From the NCBI GenBank assembly GCA_965223125.1, contig OZ244984.1, positions 744,001 to 808,000 of the forward strand: a stretch of 64,000 nucleotides of DNA. The letters are read 5' to 3'. Position numbers and translations under genes: made by a program. Positions 24,283 through 33,460 of this stretch are shown in pieces. Origin of the DNA: Pacificispira sp965223125. Its GTDB lineage: Bacteria > Pseudomonadota > Alphaproteobacteria > UBA8366 > Aestuariispiraceae. Each line of letters opens with the position of its first letter. Position 1 is the first letter of the stretch. Below the pieces are notes generated by a model. That model ran no database searches. It worked only from the letters and a program-made list of their open reading frames with translations, and was not told the DNA's origin.

Positions 24283-24936
24283 TCAATTCGCCGTTGCCTC
24301 GATCATCAGTGTCGCCCTGGCGGAGCCTCGAACAAGGTGTCGCCCCCAGGCGCTGCGAATCGGCGGATCACCCTGGATCAGGTCGCGCTGCGTAACCACG
24401 AAACCAGCGCGCGCATAATCAATGGGCAGTTGCGGATTGTCCGCCGGGTCGGCGATATCGCCCATTCCCAGCCGTTCCAGATAGGCTCGGTCCTCAAAAA
24501 CGGAATGGTTGAGCAATATGCTGACAGCCGCCCCCGGCTTGCAGAGGGCGCGCAGGCCGCGCAGATGTTCCACCACGGGCGCGGAAACGATGCGCATCAG
24601 CGACCCCCAAGGATACTGCACGGTCAGCGCATCGGCCAGCCCCTCGAAAGGACCAGGCAGGCGTTCCGCCGCCGCACGCACGAACAGCGCATTCGGAAGA
24701 CCACCCTTCCTAGACGACGCGCCCGCAGTTCGGGCCGCAGGGGCCATGTTCTCCGCCACCGCATCAATTCCGATGCAGAACCGTCCCGGATCTTCCCGCG
24801 CCGCATCCAGAATGAACTTGCCCTGACCGGTGCCGACATCAATCAGAATGCTCTCCGATACTTCGGACCACGCGCGCAGGTCAGACTCGCCAAACGGGGA
24901 GAGCTTTCTGCCCAGAACCCGATCAAAAGCCCCCAT
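24283..24936 (-). CDS. KamB/NpmA-like 16S rRNA (adenine-1408-N1)-methyltransferase homologue
   Basis: A 217-residue class I SAM methyltransferase. The SAM loop IDVGTGQGKF is at 32-41, an acidic D58 in GIDA ends beta-2, KGGLPN is at 77-82, AAAERLP at 88-94 and YPWGSLMR at 108-115; near the end SAWGRHLV has W197. These match KamB and NpmA in order and spacing, including the two tryptophans (W107 and W197 in NpmA) that clamp the flipped A1408. Known members give high-level aminoglycoside resistance. A tRNA m7G (TrmB) annotation is excluded because TrmB motifs are absent. Chromosomal homologues of unproven role exist, so activity is inference. First gene of a pair with the DUF371-RsmI fusion. Confidence 0.8.
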   Translation of the reverse strand: MGAFDRVLGRKLSPFGESDLRAWSEVSESILIDVGTGQGKFILDAAREDPGRFCIGIDAVAENMAPAARTAGASSRKGGLPNALFVRAAAERLPGPFEGLADALTVQYPWGSLMRIVSAPVVEHLRGLRALCKPGAAVSILLNHSVFEDRAYLERLGMGDIADPADNPQLPIDYARAGFVVTQRDLIQGDPPIRSAWGRHLVRGSARATLMIEATAN

Positions 24937-24995
24937 TACCGTGCATCCTGCTATCCGATCATCCAGCGATCTGTGTACCGCACATACCGGACAAG

Positions 24996-25030
24996 AAAAA
25001 CCCCGCCGGACGATGTGCCGACGGGGTTTT
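24996..25030 (-). terminator. Intrinsic terminator after the giant RTX gene
   Basis: On the minus strand a nine-bp GC stem (CCCCGTCGG with CCGGCGGGG, one G-U pair) encloses an eight-base loop and is followed by a run of five T. It lies 20 bp past the stop of the 2660-residue protein gene and 60 bp before the start of the KamB-like gene, so that gene pair should have its own promoter. Confidence 0.85.
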
Positions 25031-25049
25031 CCTGCATTTGACTGATTGA

Positions 25050-28000
25050 TCAGCCCTGCTGCGGGGGTTCGACATCCTCGATCGTGACCTTGAAATCGAC
25101 GCCCTCGTAATTGATGGTGTGTTGGCCGGAGGCATATTCCTGTCCACCGATCACCACCGTATCCTCGTCTTCCTTGAGGATCTTCAACTCATCACGGTCA
25201 TCGGTCATCTGGATCAGGTCATCGACCGACAGCGACATATCGACCTTGCCCTCGACACCCGTCACATCCAGGATTTCGATGTTCTTGACCGCATTGGCCA
25301 GCGCATCACCGGATAGAGCATTACCCGCAGCATCGCCGCCGCCCAGTTTCAGCGTATCGGTGCCACTGCCGCCATCGAACCCGGCGCGCAGGCTTTCCAG
25401 TGCCTCGATGCCGTCCTGATCGTTGGCGTCATAGGCCGCGGCAATCGCATCATCGAGAGCACCGAAACCTGCACCGTCCGGTGCCATCCCGGCAGTCTGG
25501 ATATCCGAGATATCGTAATGCCCAATATCGTTCCCGGCACCGCCGACCAGCAGGTCATCACTGCCATCGGCGATCAGGACATCGTTCCCGTCACCCCCTG
25601 CCAGCAGATTGGCATCCGAATTCCCGATCAGCACATCATCACCGGAACCACCCAGCACATTCTCAACCCCGCTCCAGATCGAACTGGAGAGATCAACATG
25701 AAGGTCATCCTCAACGCCTGCCGCAGCGACCGCCCAGTCACGACCCTCGCCCATATTGATGTCATCAAACCGGGTATCCAGATCATCGTCTTCGAAGGCA
25801 CGGGCCGTCCCGTCTTCCGTGATTTCCCAGGCATCAAGATCGGGGGCCAGTTCCTCCGCTTCCATGGTGAAACCAAGCGCCTCTCCATTGTCGTCGAGAC
25901 GCAGATAGTCCTCGTCGTCCCCGCCGCCTTGCCATCCCCCGAACAGATGGAACCTGAAGAAGTGGAACAGTTGCGACCAGCCATGACCATGATCATGATC
26001 GTGGTCGTGACTGCCCTCTCCGGACCAGCCATTGGACGGGTCAAGGGTCGCATCACCAAAGCTGATGCTCTGCACCGCGACATTGGAATTCGACGAAACC
26101 GCCCGCAATTCTATCGTCGTATCCTCAGCCCGGTTCACGGTGACGCCATCAATCTCGATGGTTTCGAACCCACCGCCATATCCGTTGATCTTGGCGGTCG
26201 TGGTGAAGGTGCCAATCGACTGGCCGTTGACCAGCACTTCGAACTGACCGGAACTGCCATAGCCCAGCTTGCCGACTTCCAGGACCAGAGTCTGGGTCGA
26301 TGTCGTCGGAACATTGCTAAGCCCGGAAACCGTCGCGCCGCTCTGGCTGGCTTCCGTCAGGAAAGCGACGGAGTCCTGAGCCTGACCGGACACATCGGCC
26401 AGATTCGGGGCATCGGGCATGGTGACCGCGACATCGACGGTCGCGATTTCGGACACATTGCCGTCATCATCAGTGACACGAACGCTAATTTCGCGATTTC
26501 CCGGCTCCGGCACACTGTCGTCGCTGACCAGCCGGACGGAAGCAAGCGCCGCCTGATAATCGGCAACAGAGGCGTCTCCAGAGATCGTGAGGAGATAGCC
26601 ATGCTGTGTCTGGGTCGCATCAAGCGTCAGACCAAGATCCGCCAGCAGGTCCATATCGGCAGCAAGCCTGTCACCTTCGGCATAGCCATCCGAAATCTCC
26701 ACCCTCGCCTGCATCAGCAGATCACCGTCGATATCCGAAACCTCAACCCCCGACAGAACGGCCACGCCATCCCCCAGGGCATCGGTGCTGACCGTCATGT
26801 CCGACGGATCATCAATTTCCGGGGCGTAGTCCAGCCGCGTCCCACCGACAAGAATTTCGACATCCGCGATATTGGAGAAGGTGATGCCAAGGCTTTCGAT
26901 CACATGCGGTCCAGCGCCATTCTGATGCGTGGCAATTGTGGCCGCGGCGATTTCCGCAAGCACGGCTTCCATATTCGGATGATCCGGTGCCAACGATATC
27001 CGGAGAATATCACTACCCGCACCACCGTCCACAGTGACGTTCCTGCCCGTTTCCGCCGGATCAACGACCACGGTGATGACATCATCCCCGGTACCGCCAT
27101 TCACAACATCGGAACCGCCATCGGAATAGATCACATCGTCGCCAGCCGCACCGTTCAGAACATCGTCGCCGCTGCCGCCATACAGCGTGTCGTCGCCGCT
27201 GCCGCCTTCCAGGACATCATTCCCGGCCCCGCCATAAAGAACATCGTCGCCCTGCTGACCGTAAAGCGCGTCGTCGCCGCCTGCGCCGAAAATCGTATCA
27301 TCACCGCCACCACCGGCCAGCGTATCGTCGACATCAGTTCCCGTGATTACATTATCACCGGAATCACCAGTATAGATGATACCCTGATCCGGGTCCGGAA
27401 AGGTAACGCTGTAGATATCAATCGGATTCCCGTCAACATCGACGATATTCAGTGCTTCGATCCCGCGTATATCGAGACCAAGCAGCGGAAATTCCTGCTC
27501 GCCCGTCGCGGCATTGCCCGAAGCAACGAAATCGGCCAGCGCCTGCAATTCGCCGACGATATCCTCGTTTTCCAGATCCCAGGACGTGACGGTCAGGGTC
27601 AGAGTATCTGTCCCGCTGCCACCATCGACGATATCTGCACCATTTCCGGTCGCAAGGAACAACTGGTCATTGCCGCTGCCGCCAAGCAATGTGTCGGAAC
27701 CACCGCCGCCAATCAGCGTATCGGCACCGGCACCGCCTTCCAGGATATCGTCTCCCGCACCGCCATCCAGATAATCATTCGACCCAAGTCCGGAGCCGTC
27801 ATCGACAGAGACTGCAATCGACGCCGTATCAGTTCGGGAATTGCCACCGCCGTCCGGATCAATATCCGTCGTCCGGGCTGTCACCGTCAGATTGAAATCC
27901 GCCGTGCCCGGCGGCACGACCAAATGCACATCATTCAAAGCGTCTGACGCGAGAACGGCGCTGCCGCCGGTTACCAGCAACTCGCCACCCTGCCAGAGTT

Positions 28001-31000
28001 CAACCCCTTCCGGCAAATTAGACAGAATGACCGTGATGATCTCTGAACCGTCGATATCCGTTACAGCGGCAGAGATGTCCAAGGTCACGGTTGCCGCGAC
28101 ATTATCACCATCGCCGACCAGGTAATCATTGCCATCGCCACCCAGCAGCGTATCGCTGCCAGCACCGCCGATGATCGTATCATCGCCAGACGTACCGATT
28201 TCCGTTGTCGAGTCCGCCCGGCCCAGAACGACCTGAGCATCGCCGACGGTCAGGTTTGGCTGATCTGCCCGCGCCGTGACTGTGACATCCAGCGTCTGCT
28301 GTGACGTTGTTTCTGAATTTCCGCCCTGACTCGTCGTTGCAAGAATCTTCAGATCGAAATCCACCGCCGAATCCTGCGGTGGAATGACCGCCAACCCATC
28401 AAGCTGCTCCAGGGTCAAGGTGATCGATGAACCGGTGAAGCTCTCCCCCGCCGCATTGGTCAGCGTTGCCCCATCGGGTAGTTCCTCAATCGTGACAGTA
28501 ACAGTTTCACCGGGATCGATATTGCCAAGCGTGATGTCGAGCGGGATGCTCTCATCTTCCGCCCCGCTGGCACTGATCAGCGAAATCGTCGGCAGGTCCA
28601 GTTCCGGGGTGACGCTAACGGAGAAGTTCTTCTCCACGATCTTCGTCGCACCGTTACTGGCCTCGGTCGACATCGCCCGGACGGTCAGATTGACACTGCC
28701 GCTGAAATTCAGCGGCGGGATCAGGGCAAGGCCGCTCAGGGTCTCGCTCGGCACCTCGACCGGGCTGCCGGTATATTCCGCACCTGTCGCATCGCGCAGG
28801 ACGAACCCATCGCCAAGGCCGGAAATCTGGACCGTCAGGCTCTCCGACCCATCGGTATCGGTCAGGGCGGCATCCAGCGACAGGGCGATTGCCGTATCTT
28901 CCGCGCCAGCGGCATTCCCGACCGTCAGAACGGGCGCGTCGGCGACGGCATTGACCGTCACGGTCAGACTGGACGAAAGTGATTCTGTCTCGTCCCCATC
29001 CGTCGCGGTTGCTGTCACGGTGAGGGTGAAATCCTGATCCGAATTCGTATCGGGTTGAACTTTCAGCCCCGCAAGCTGTACGGGGGTCAATACGATCTCA
29101 GAGCCGGTGAAAGTTTCCCCCACAGCATTGGTCAGAACTGCCCCATCCGGCAGGCCCGAAATCGTGACACTGACGGTATCACCTGACCCGCCGGGGCCAG
29201 CCGCGATGGTCAGCGGAATATTGCTGTCTTCATTTCCGGCGGCATTCAGGATGCTGAGCGACGGTGCCGCCACCGTATCGACAAAGGATACGGTCAGTGT
29301 TTCTGTCGTGCTCTTGGTATCTCCATCCGCCTCTGTCGCGGTTGCGGTGACGCTGAGCGTCACAACACCGGCAAAGCCTGCCAACGGGACCAGAGTCAGG
29401 GAGGACAGAGCCGAAGCAGGAACCGAAACTGGGCTGCCGGTATAGCTGTTCGTCCCGTCAGTCAGGCTGACCTCCGGGGGCAAGCCAGAAATCTCCACAC
29501 TGAGCGTTTCCGAACCATCCGTATCCGTCAGCGCTGCCGAAATCGACAGATCAAGCGGCTGACCTTCCTGACCGATATCATCGACAACCGATACGACCGG
29601 TGCATCTGCAACACCAATAACCGCGATGCTGACCGTTTCTGTCGGACTGCTTGCCGTGGTGCCGTCTTCGCTGCTGGTTGCAGTAACGGTCAGATTGATA
29701 GTGCCGGAAAAATCAGCGGGCGGGACCAGTTGCAGCCCGGCAAGCTGATCGACCGTCAGGGCTGACAGATCAGCAATCTGCTGCCCCTGCGCATCGAGAA
29801 GGATCGCCCCTTCCGGCAAACCGCCGATCTCGATACTCAGAGTCTCCGACCCATCCGTATCGGTCAACACCGCACCGATGGAAAGCGAGATCGGTAAATC
29901 CTCGTGACCCGTTACGTTGCTGACGGTCAGAGTCGGATCATCGGCAATGCCGGAAACCGAAACGACCAGATTTTTCTGGGTCGAGACAGGGACACTGTCG
30001 CCATCCTGGGTCGTCGCCGTAACGGTCAACGTCATTTCACCGGAAAAATTCAGTGGCGGACGAACGGCAAGGCCGCTGATCGCATCCACCGGAATATTGG
30101 CGGGATCAACCGGATTGCCTGTGGCATCCAACAGCTCCGCACCCTCCGGCAATCCGTCAATCGAAACCGTCAAGGTCTCCGTATCATCAATCTGGGAAAC
30201 GGACAGGCCCAGAAGGACTGAAGTATCTTCGATGGTTGTTCTGTCGTCGCCACCGATCACCGCGCCATCGGCGACCCCGGCCACATCGATAGTAAAGTTT
30301 TGGCTGACCATTGCGGTATCGCCATTGGACAATTCCGTGCTGGTTGCGATGACCGTCAGCGACAGGGTGCCGGAATAGTTCTGCGGCATCAGCAGCGACA
30401 GGCCGGACAGTGCCTCCACCGGGACATTGTCCGGATCCAGTTGCGTTCCATCCGACGCACGAAGAATCGCATCCTCCGGCAGCCCCTGGATCGAGACGGT
30501 CAGGGTTTCCGACCCGTCCTGATCGCCCAGCGCCACCGCGATGGATAGGCCGATGGGATCATCCTCCGAACCGCTGGCATTGCTGACGGTAATGATGGGA
30601 TTGTCAGCAACGCCATCAACCGCGACGCTGGCCGTGGTATCGGTCGCACCGGAATCTCCGGTCAGGATGTTTTCCGCGGAAACGGAAACGCCAAGGGTAA
30701 AATTGTCATCGGAATCCGGCGGCAGTTGGATGCTCATCTCGCCAAGCTGTGCCACCGACAGGGTGATATCGGTGCCACCGGGGAATTCCGTCCCATCGGC
30801 TGCGATCAGGACCGCGCCTTCCGGTACCCCGGCCACGGTCACGCTGACCGACATCAGCGGACTGTCCGCCCCTTCACCGAGAGTGAGGCTGAGCGGGACG
30901 GAACCATCCTCTACGGCCTCTCCGACAACCAGCTCGGGCGTGAAATCGGGATCGGGGAAATCCCCCAGGAAGGTTACCGCCTCAACGCCACTGATCTCCA

Positions 31001-33032
31001 GTCCCAGCACATCGAAGGTTCTGACGGTTTCCGTATCCCCGTTTTCAATGAATTCCTTCAGTTCGAGCAGTTCCGCAACGAATTCCGCATCCAGCGCCTG
31101 TTCGTCCGTGAACCGCAATTCGACCGTATCATTCCCGGCACCTCCCCGGATGATGTCATAGGTACGGGCCAGCGCCAGGGCGCTGTCGCCGAATTCGCCA
31201 TCCGGAACGGGAAATCCTTCGCCTCCCGATTGTCCATCCTGACCGCTTTGCTGTGGATCTTCCTGGGTCGGTATTTCCGTGACCGTGCCACCTTCCAGGG
31301 TCACGCGCAGGACATCATCGCCCGCGCCGCCATCCAGAAAATCGTTCCCGGTACCACCATCCAGAATGTCATCGCCGTCACCGCCGCGAATGTCGTCATT
31401 CATCGTGCTGCCGGTCACGACATCATCGCCACCTTCCCCATCGATGACGAGACGCTTGCCCGCATCGGAGGCGGAGATGACATCATCGCCGTCCCCGGCA
31501 TTCACGAAGACGGTGCTGTCGGCAATATCAGTATTGGTCAGGTCGCCGATGGTGATGGCGTCGTTACCGCCGCCGAGATTGACGGCCAGTTCCTCGACGC
31601 CGGTCATGTTGATCTGAGTTCCGGCACCACCCGTTTCAGAAATGATCACATCGCCGCTGGAGTTCTGACCAACATTCCAACCCATCCCATAAGTCACGCC
31701 CGAGGCGTTGATCGAGAACAGGTCGAACCCGCTGCCGCCGAAGACATTCGCATTTCCGGAACCATAGGCATAGGAGACCGTGCCGCCACCTGAATCAAAG
31801 GTCAGCGTCTTGAAACCGCCCAGATCGCCACTGATCGGCGAGCCAATATCAAATACATTCGACTTGTCAGTATCGCTGAACACGAAGTCATTTCCGGAAT
31901 TGTAACTCTCGCCGTCGAGAGTGCCGGAACTCAACCCACCACTGCCGCCGAGTACACCATTCAGCAGACGCAGGAACAGCGCGCTTTGGGTGACATCCCC
32001 AATCGCCCCGCTGGGGCCGGCAGCCGTGTCCAGATCTTCCAGTTGCTCCGCCAGTTTCTCCAGCTCCTCTGGACTGAGGTCGCCAGTATCCTGATCTTCC
32101 CCGCCCCCATCATCGTCGCCTCGGCGTGCGGCATCCGGGCTGTAGTCGATGGCTTCACCATAAGTCCGGGTCTGCGTGTCCGGGTCCATGATGAAGACAT
32201 CGCCCGGTGCCAGATTGGCCGCACCAATGACGGTCGACTGGCCGATGGAATTCAGCAGAACCTGTCCCGCCCCGTTCTCCACGACCACGGCCCCTTCAAA
32301 CAGGGTGACCGTCGCATCGTTCAATTCCTGGTCGACATTGACACCGAACTTGGTGCCCCGGATCCCGATGGTCGCGACCGGCGTGCGAACCTGGACATCC
32401 TCCGGATTGGTTTTGCCGATCTGCCCGCTGGCAAACACGAAGGCACCCTGGACGATATCGAAAAGCTGGGAGCCGGATTCGGACGACGAATCATAGACCA
32501 TCTCGTCAATGACGATGCGCGCGCTCCCACCCATCGACATGGTGCTGTTATCAACGAAAATAATGCCGACCGCCGAATCCCCGGCGGTCACCAGCACATC
32601 CCCTTCATAAACGGGATCACCGGCACCCAGTTCGACCTCGACCCCGCCGCGAACCGCGACGACCATCCCCTTCAGCGTATCGACCGATCCGGCCGGCTCA
32701 CCGAGGGCATCGGACGTCCCGGTCTGCGCAACCTGGGTATCAGGCACCATCGGACCCGCCAGTTGCGTGACAAGCGCGCCATTCACAACCGCGCCGCCTT
32801 CGGTCACCAGATCCGGCGGCGGGGCGTCGCCTGCGAAATAATCAACGACGACGATAGTATCACCCGACGGCAGGGTGATCTGAAGATCCGGGCCGATATG
32901 GGCATATTCGCTCAACAGCACGTCTTCGCCGCCCGGCAGGACGGTCGGTCCGTTTGCGTTCAGATCGACGAAGGTTTCGCCGCTCGCCCCGTTCTCTGCC
33001 TGCAAGGCCTGCAAGATATTCATCTGTTTCAC
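25050..33032 (-). CDS. Giant RTX/cadherin-like surface protein with FecR-like head
   Basis: A 2660-residue acidic protein without a Sec signal, built like type I-secreted adhesins. Residues about 118-255 form a FecR-like domain (VRTPVATIGIRGTKFGV), an acidic linker leads to TAAG at 336-339, a possible LapG-type cleavage site. A first RTX block (GGDGDDILDGGTGNDFLDGG) lies near 545-580. About eight tandem 100-residue Ig/cadherin-like repeats follow (each with SETLTVSI..LPEGA), then more RTX blocks near 1560-1920 and a last one near 2480-2515. An SHDHDHDHGHG stretch sits before an aromatic FHFFRFHLFGGW segment. Calcium binding and cell attachment are likely. No type I secretion genes are in the window. 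GTG 33032 or ATG 33023 may be the start. Confidence 0.9.
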   Translation of the reverse strand: MKQMNILQALQAENGASGETFVDLNANGPTVLPGGEDVLLSEYAHIGPDLQITLPSGDTIVVVDYFAGDAPPPDLVTEGGAVVNGALVTQLAGPMVPDTQVAQTGTSDALGEPAGSVDTLKGMVVAVRGGVEVELGAGDPVYEGDVLVTAGDSAVGIIFVDNSTMSMGGSARIVIDEMVYDSSSESGSQLFDIVQGAFVFASGQIGKTNPEDVQVRTPVATIGIRGTKFGVNVDQELNDATVTLFEGAVVVENGAGQVLLNSIGQSTVIGAANLAPGDVFIMDPDTQTRTYGEAIDYSPDAARRGDDDGGGEDQDTGDLSPEELEKLAEQLEDLDTAAGPSGAIGDVTQSALFLRLLNGVLGGSGGLSSGTLDGESYNSGNDFVFSDTDKSNVFDIGSPISGDLGGFKTLTFDSGGGTVSYAYGSGNANVFGGSGFDLFSINASGVTYGMGWNVGQNSSGDVIISETGGAGTQINMTGVEELAVNLGGGNDAITIGDLTNTDIADSTVFVNAGDGDDVISASDAGKRLVIDGEGGDDVVTGSTMNDDIRGGDGDDILDGGTGNDFLDGGAGDDVLRVTLEGGTVTEIPTQEDPQQSGQDGQSGGEGFPVPDGEFGDSALALARTYDIIRGGAGNDTVELRFTDEQALDAEFVAELLELKEFIENGDTETVRTFDVLGLEISGVEAVTFLGDFPDPDFTPELVVGEAVEDGSVPLSLTLGEGADSPLMSVSVTVAGVPEGAVLIAADGTEFPGGTDITLSVAQLGEMSIQLPPDSDDNFTLGVSVSAENILTGDSGATDTTASVAVDGVADNPIITVSNASGSEDDPIGLSIAVALGDQDGSETLTVSIQGLPEDAILRASDGTQLDPDNVPVEALSGLSLLMPQNYSGTLSLTVIATSTELSNGDTAMVSQNFTIDVAGVADGAVIGGDDRTTIEDTSVLLGLSVSQIDDTETLTVSIDGLPEGAELLDATGNPVDPANIPVDAISGLAVRPPLNFSGEMTLTVTATTQDGDSVPVSTQKNLVVSVSGIADDPTLTVSNVTGHEDLPISLSIGAVLTDTDGSETLSIEIGGLPEGAILLDAQGQQIADLSALTVDQLAGLQLVPPADFSGTINLTVTATSSEDGTTASSPTETVSIAVIGVADAPVVSVVDDIGQEGQPLDLSISAALTDTDGSETLSVEISGLPPEVSLTDGTNSYTGSPVSVPASALSSLTLVPLAGFAGVVTLSVTATATEADGDTKSTTETLTVSFVDTVAAPSLSILNAAGNEDSNIPLTIAAGPGGSGDTVSVTISGLPDGAVLTNAVGETFTGSEIVLTPVQLAGLKVQPDTNSDQDFTLTVTATATDGDETESLSSSLTVTVNAVADAPVLTVGNAAGAEDTAIALSLDAALTDTDGSESLTVQISGLGDGFVLRDATGAEYTGSPVEVPSETLSGLALIPPLNFSGSVNLTVRAMSTEASNGATKIVEKNFSVSVTPELDLPTISLISASGAEDESIPLDITLGNIDPGETVTVTIEELPDGATLTNAAGESFTGSSITLTLEQLDGLAVIPPQDSAVDFDLKILATTSQGGNSETTSQQTLDVTVTARADQPNLTVGDAQVVLGRADSTTEIGTSGDDTIIGGAGSDTLLGGDGNDYLVGDGDNVAATVTLDISAAVTDIDGSEIITVILSNLPEGVELWQGGELLVTGGSAVLASDALNDVHLVVPPGTADFNLTVTARTTDIDPDGGGNSRTDTASIAVSVDDGSGLGSNDYLDGGAGDDILEGGAGADTLIGGGGSDTLLGGSGNDQLFLATGNGADIVDGGSGTDTLTLTVTSWDLENEDIVGELQALADFVASGNAATGEQEFPLLGLDIRGIEALNIVDVDGNPIDIYSVTFPDPDQGIIYTGDSGDNVITGTDVDDTLAGGGGDDTIFGAGGDDALYGQQGDDVLYGGAGNDVLEGGSGDDTLYGGSGDDVLNGAAGDDVIYSDGGSDVVNGGTGDDVITVVVDPAETGRNVTVDGGAGSDILRISLAPDHPNMEAVLAEIAAATIATHQNGAGPHVIESLGITFSNIADVEILVGGTRLDYAPEIDDPSDMTVSTDALGDGVAVLSGVEVSDIDGDLLMQARVEISDGYAEGDRLAADMDLLADLGLTLDATQTQHGYLLTISGDASVADYQAALASVRLVSDDSVPEPGNREISVRVTDDDGNVSEIATVDVAVTMPDAPNLADVSGQAQDSVAFLTEASQSGATVSGLSNVPTTSTQTLVLEVGKLGYGSSGQFEVLVNGQSIGTFTTTAKINGYGGGFETIEIDGVTVNRAEDTTIELRAVSSNSNVAVQSISFGDATLDPSNGWSGEGSHDHDHDHGHGWSQLFHFFRFHLFGGWQGGGDDEDYLRLDDNGEALGFTMEAEELAPDLDAWEITEDGTARAFEDDDLDTRFDDINMGEGRDWAVAAAGVEDDLHVDLSSSIWSGVENVLGGSGDDVLIGNSDANLLAGGDGNDVLIADGSDDLLVGGAGNDIGHYDISDIQTAGMAPDGAGFGALDDAIAAAYDANDQDGIEALESLRAGFDGGSGTDTLKLGGGDAAGNALSGDALANAVKNIEILDVTGVEGKVDMSLSVDDLIQMTDDRDELKILKEDEDTVVIGGQEYASGQHTINYEGVDFKVTIEDVEPPQQG
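27030..27350 (-). repeat. RTX nonapeptide-repeat block (main calcium-binding array)
   Basis: Tandem 27-bp units coding for GGxGxDxLx (for example GGAGNDVLEGGSGDDTLYGG). This is the longest of at least five RTX blocks in the giant protein; shorter ones lie at about 25520-25680, 27600-27790, 28095-28200 and 31300-31500. The repeats bind calcium and fold in the outside medium after type I secretion. Confidence 0.85.
28240..30960 (-). repeat. About eight tandem ~100-residue Ig/cadherin-like coding repeats
   Basis: Within the giant protein the phrase 'DTDGSETLTVSISGLPEGAVL...GLxLxPPxNFSGTxxLTVTAT' recurs roughly every 300 bp. Copies are diverged at DNA level but similar in frame, so the array is an old protein-domain duplication and not a short-repeat or CRISPR array. 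A ninth, more distant copy (LSNLPEGVEL) is separated from the rest by an RTX block near 28100-28200. Confidence 0.8.
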
Positions 33033-33291
33033 GTCCCACTGTCAGCATTGGGCGCGCCTTTCGACAGCGCTGCCCGATTTGGACCCAAACCTGAATCCGG
33101 CACTCATACACTCTACGCGCATTCCTGGGAAAACACCGTGACCGCCATCACAGGACCATCACCTTGGGTAGCAACACGAACCTACTTTCCCTGCAAAAAC
33201 CCTCTGTAAAACACATGAGGCAGCAATGAATCCCGTTCGGGAAAGCCCTGTAAAATCAACTGAAATGCGCATAAACTCTGACCATACGCCC

Positions 33292-33321
33292 ATTATCGCG
33301 CCCTTGCATGAAATTTGGCAA
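33292..33321 (-). promoter_or_regulatory. Candidate promoter of the giant RTX gene
   Basis: On the minus strand TTGCCA (33321-33316) and GATAAT (33297-33292) are 18 bp apart, a good sigma-70-type match in an AT-rich gap. Transcription from here would give a leader of about 250 nt before the start at 33032, long enough for post-transcriptional control. Confidence 0.45.
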
Positions 33322-33363
33322 GTTCACCGAAAAAATATTACGGTCAATCTACGAAAATTTTCA

Positions 33364-33388
33364 TGGTATTTTATGTAATTTAATACCA
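33364..33388. promoter_or_regulatory. Inverted repeat TGGTATT-N11-AATACCA upstream of the RTX promoter
   Basis: Perfect seven-bp arms 43 bp upstream of the candidate -35 box, in the 428-bp gap between the msrP and RTX genes. Size and position fit an activator-binding site. The rest of the gap (33033-33460) holds no open frame that looks coding and is markedly AT-rich. Confidence 0.4.
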
Positions 33389-33460
33389 AAATCTCGGCTC
33401 TCCCCGACAATAAGCCGGTAAAATCCAGGATTCAGTATTTTAAATCAGATACTTAAAAAA

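Noticed and set aside
24283..24936. tRNA (guanine-N7) methyltransferase TrmB
   Set aside because: Length is similar, but TrmB substrate motifs are missing whereas PWGSL and the C-terminal W of KamB/NpmA are present.
25518..27947. 809-residue plus-strand frame opposite the RTX gene
   Set aside because: Caused by the repetitive codon pattern of the RTX/cadherin repeats on the other strand; isoleucine- and arginine-rich without any domain.
25500..31500. Regular repeats resembling a CRISPR-like or satellite array
   Set aside because: Repeat units keep the reading frame and code for known RTX and cadherin-like motifs; no identical repeat with unique spacers.
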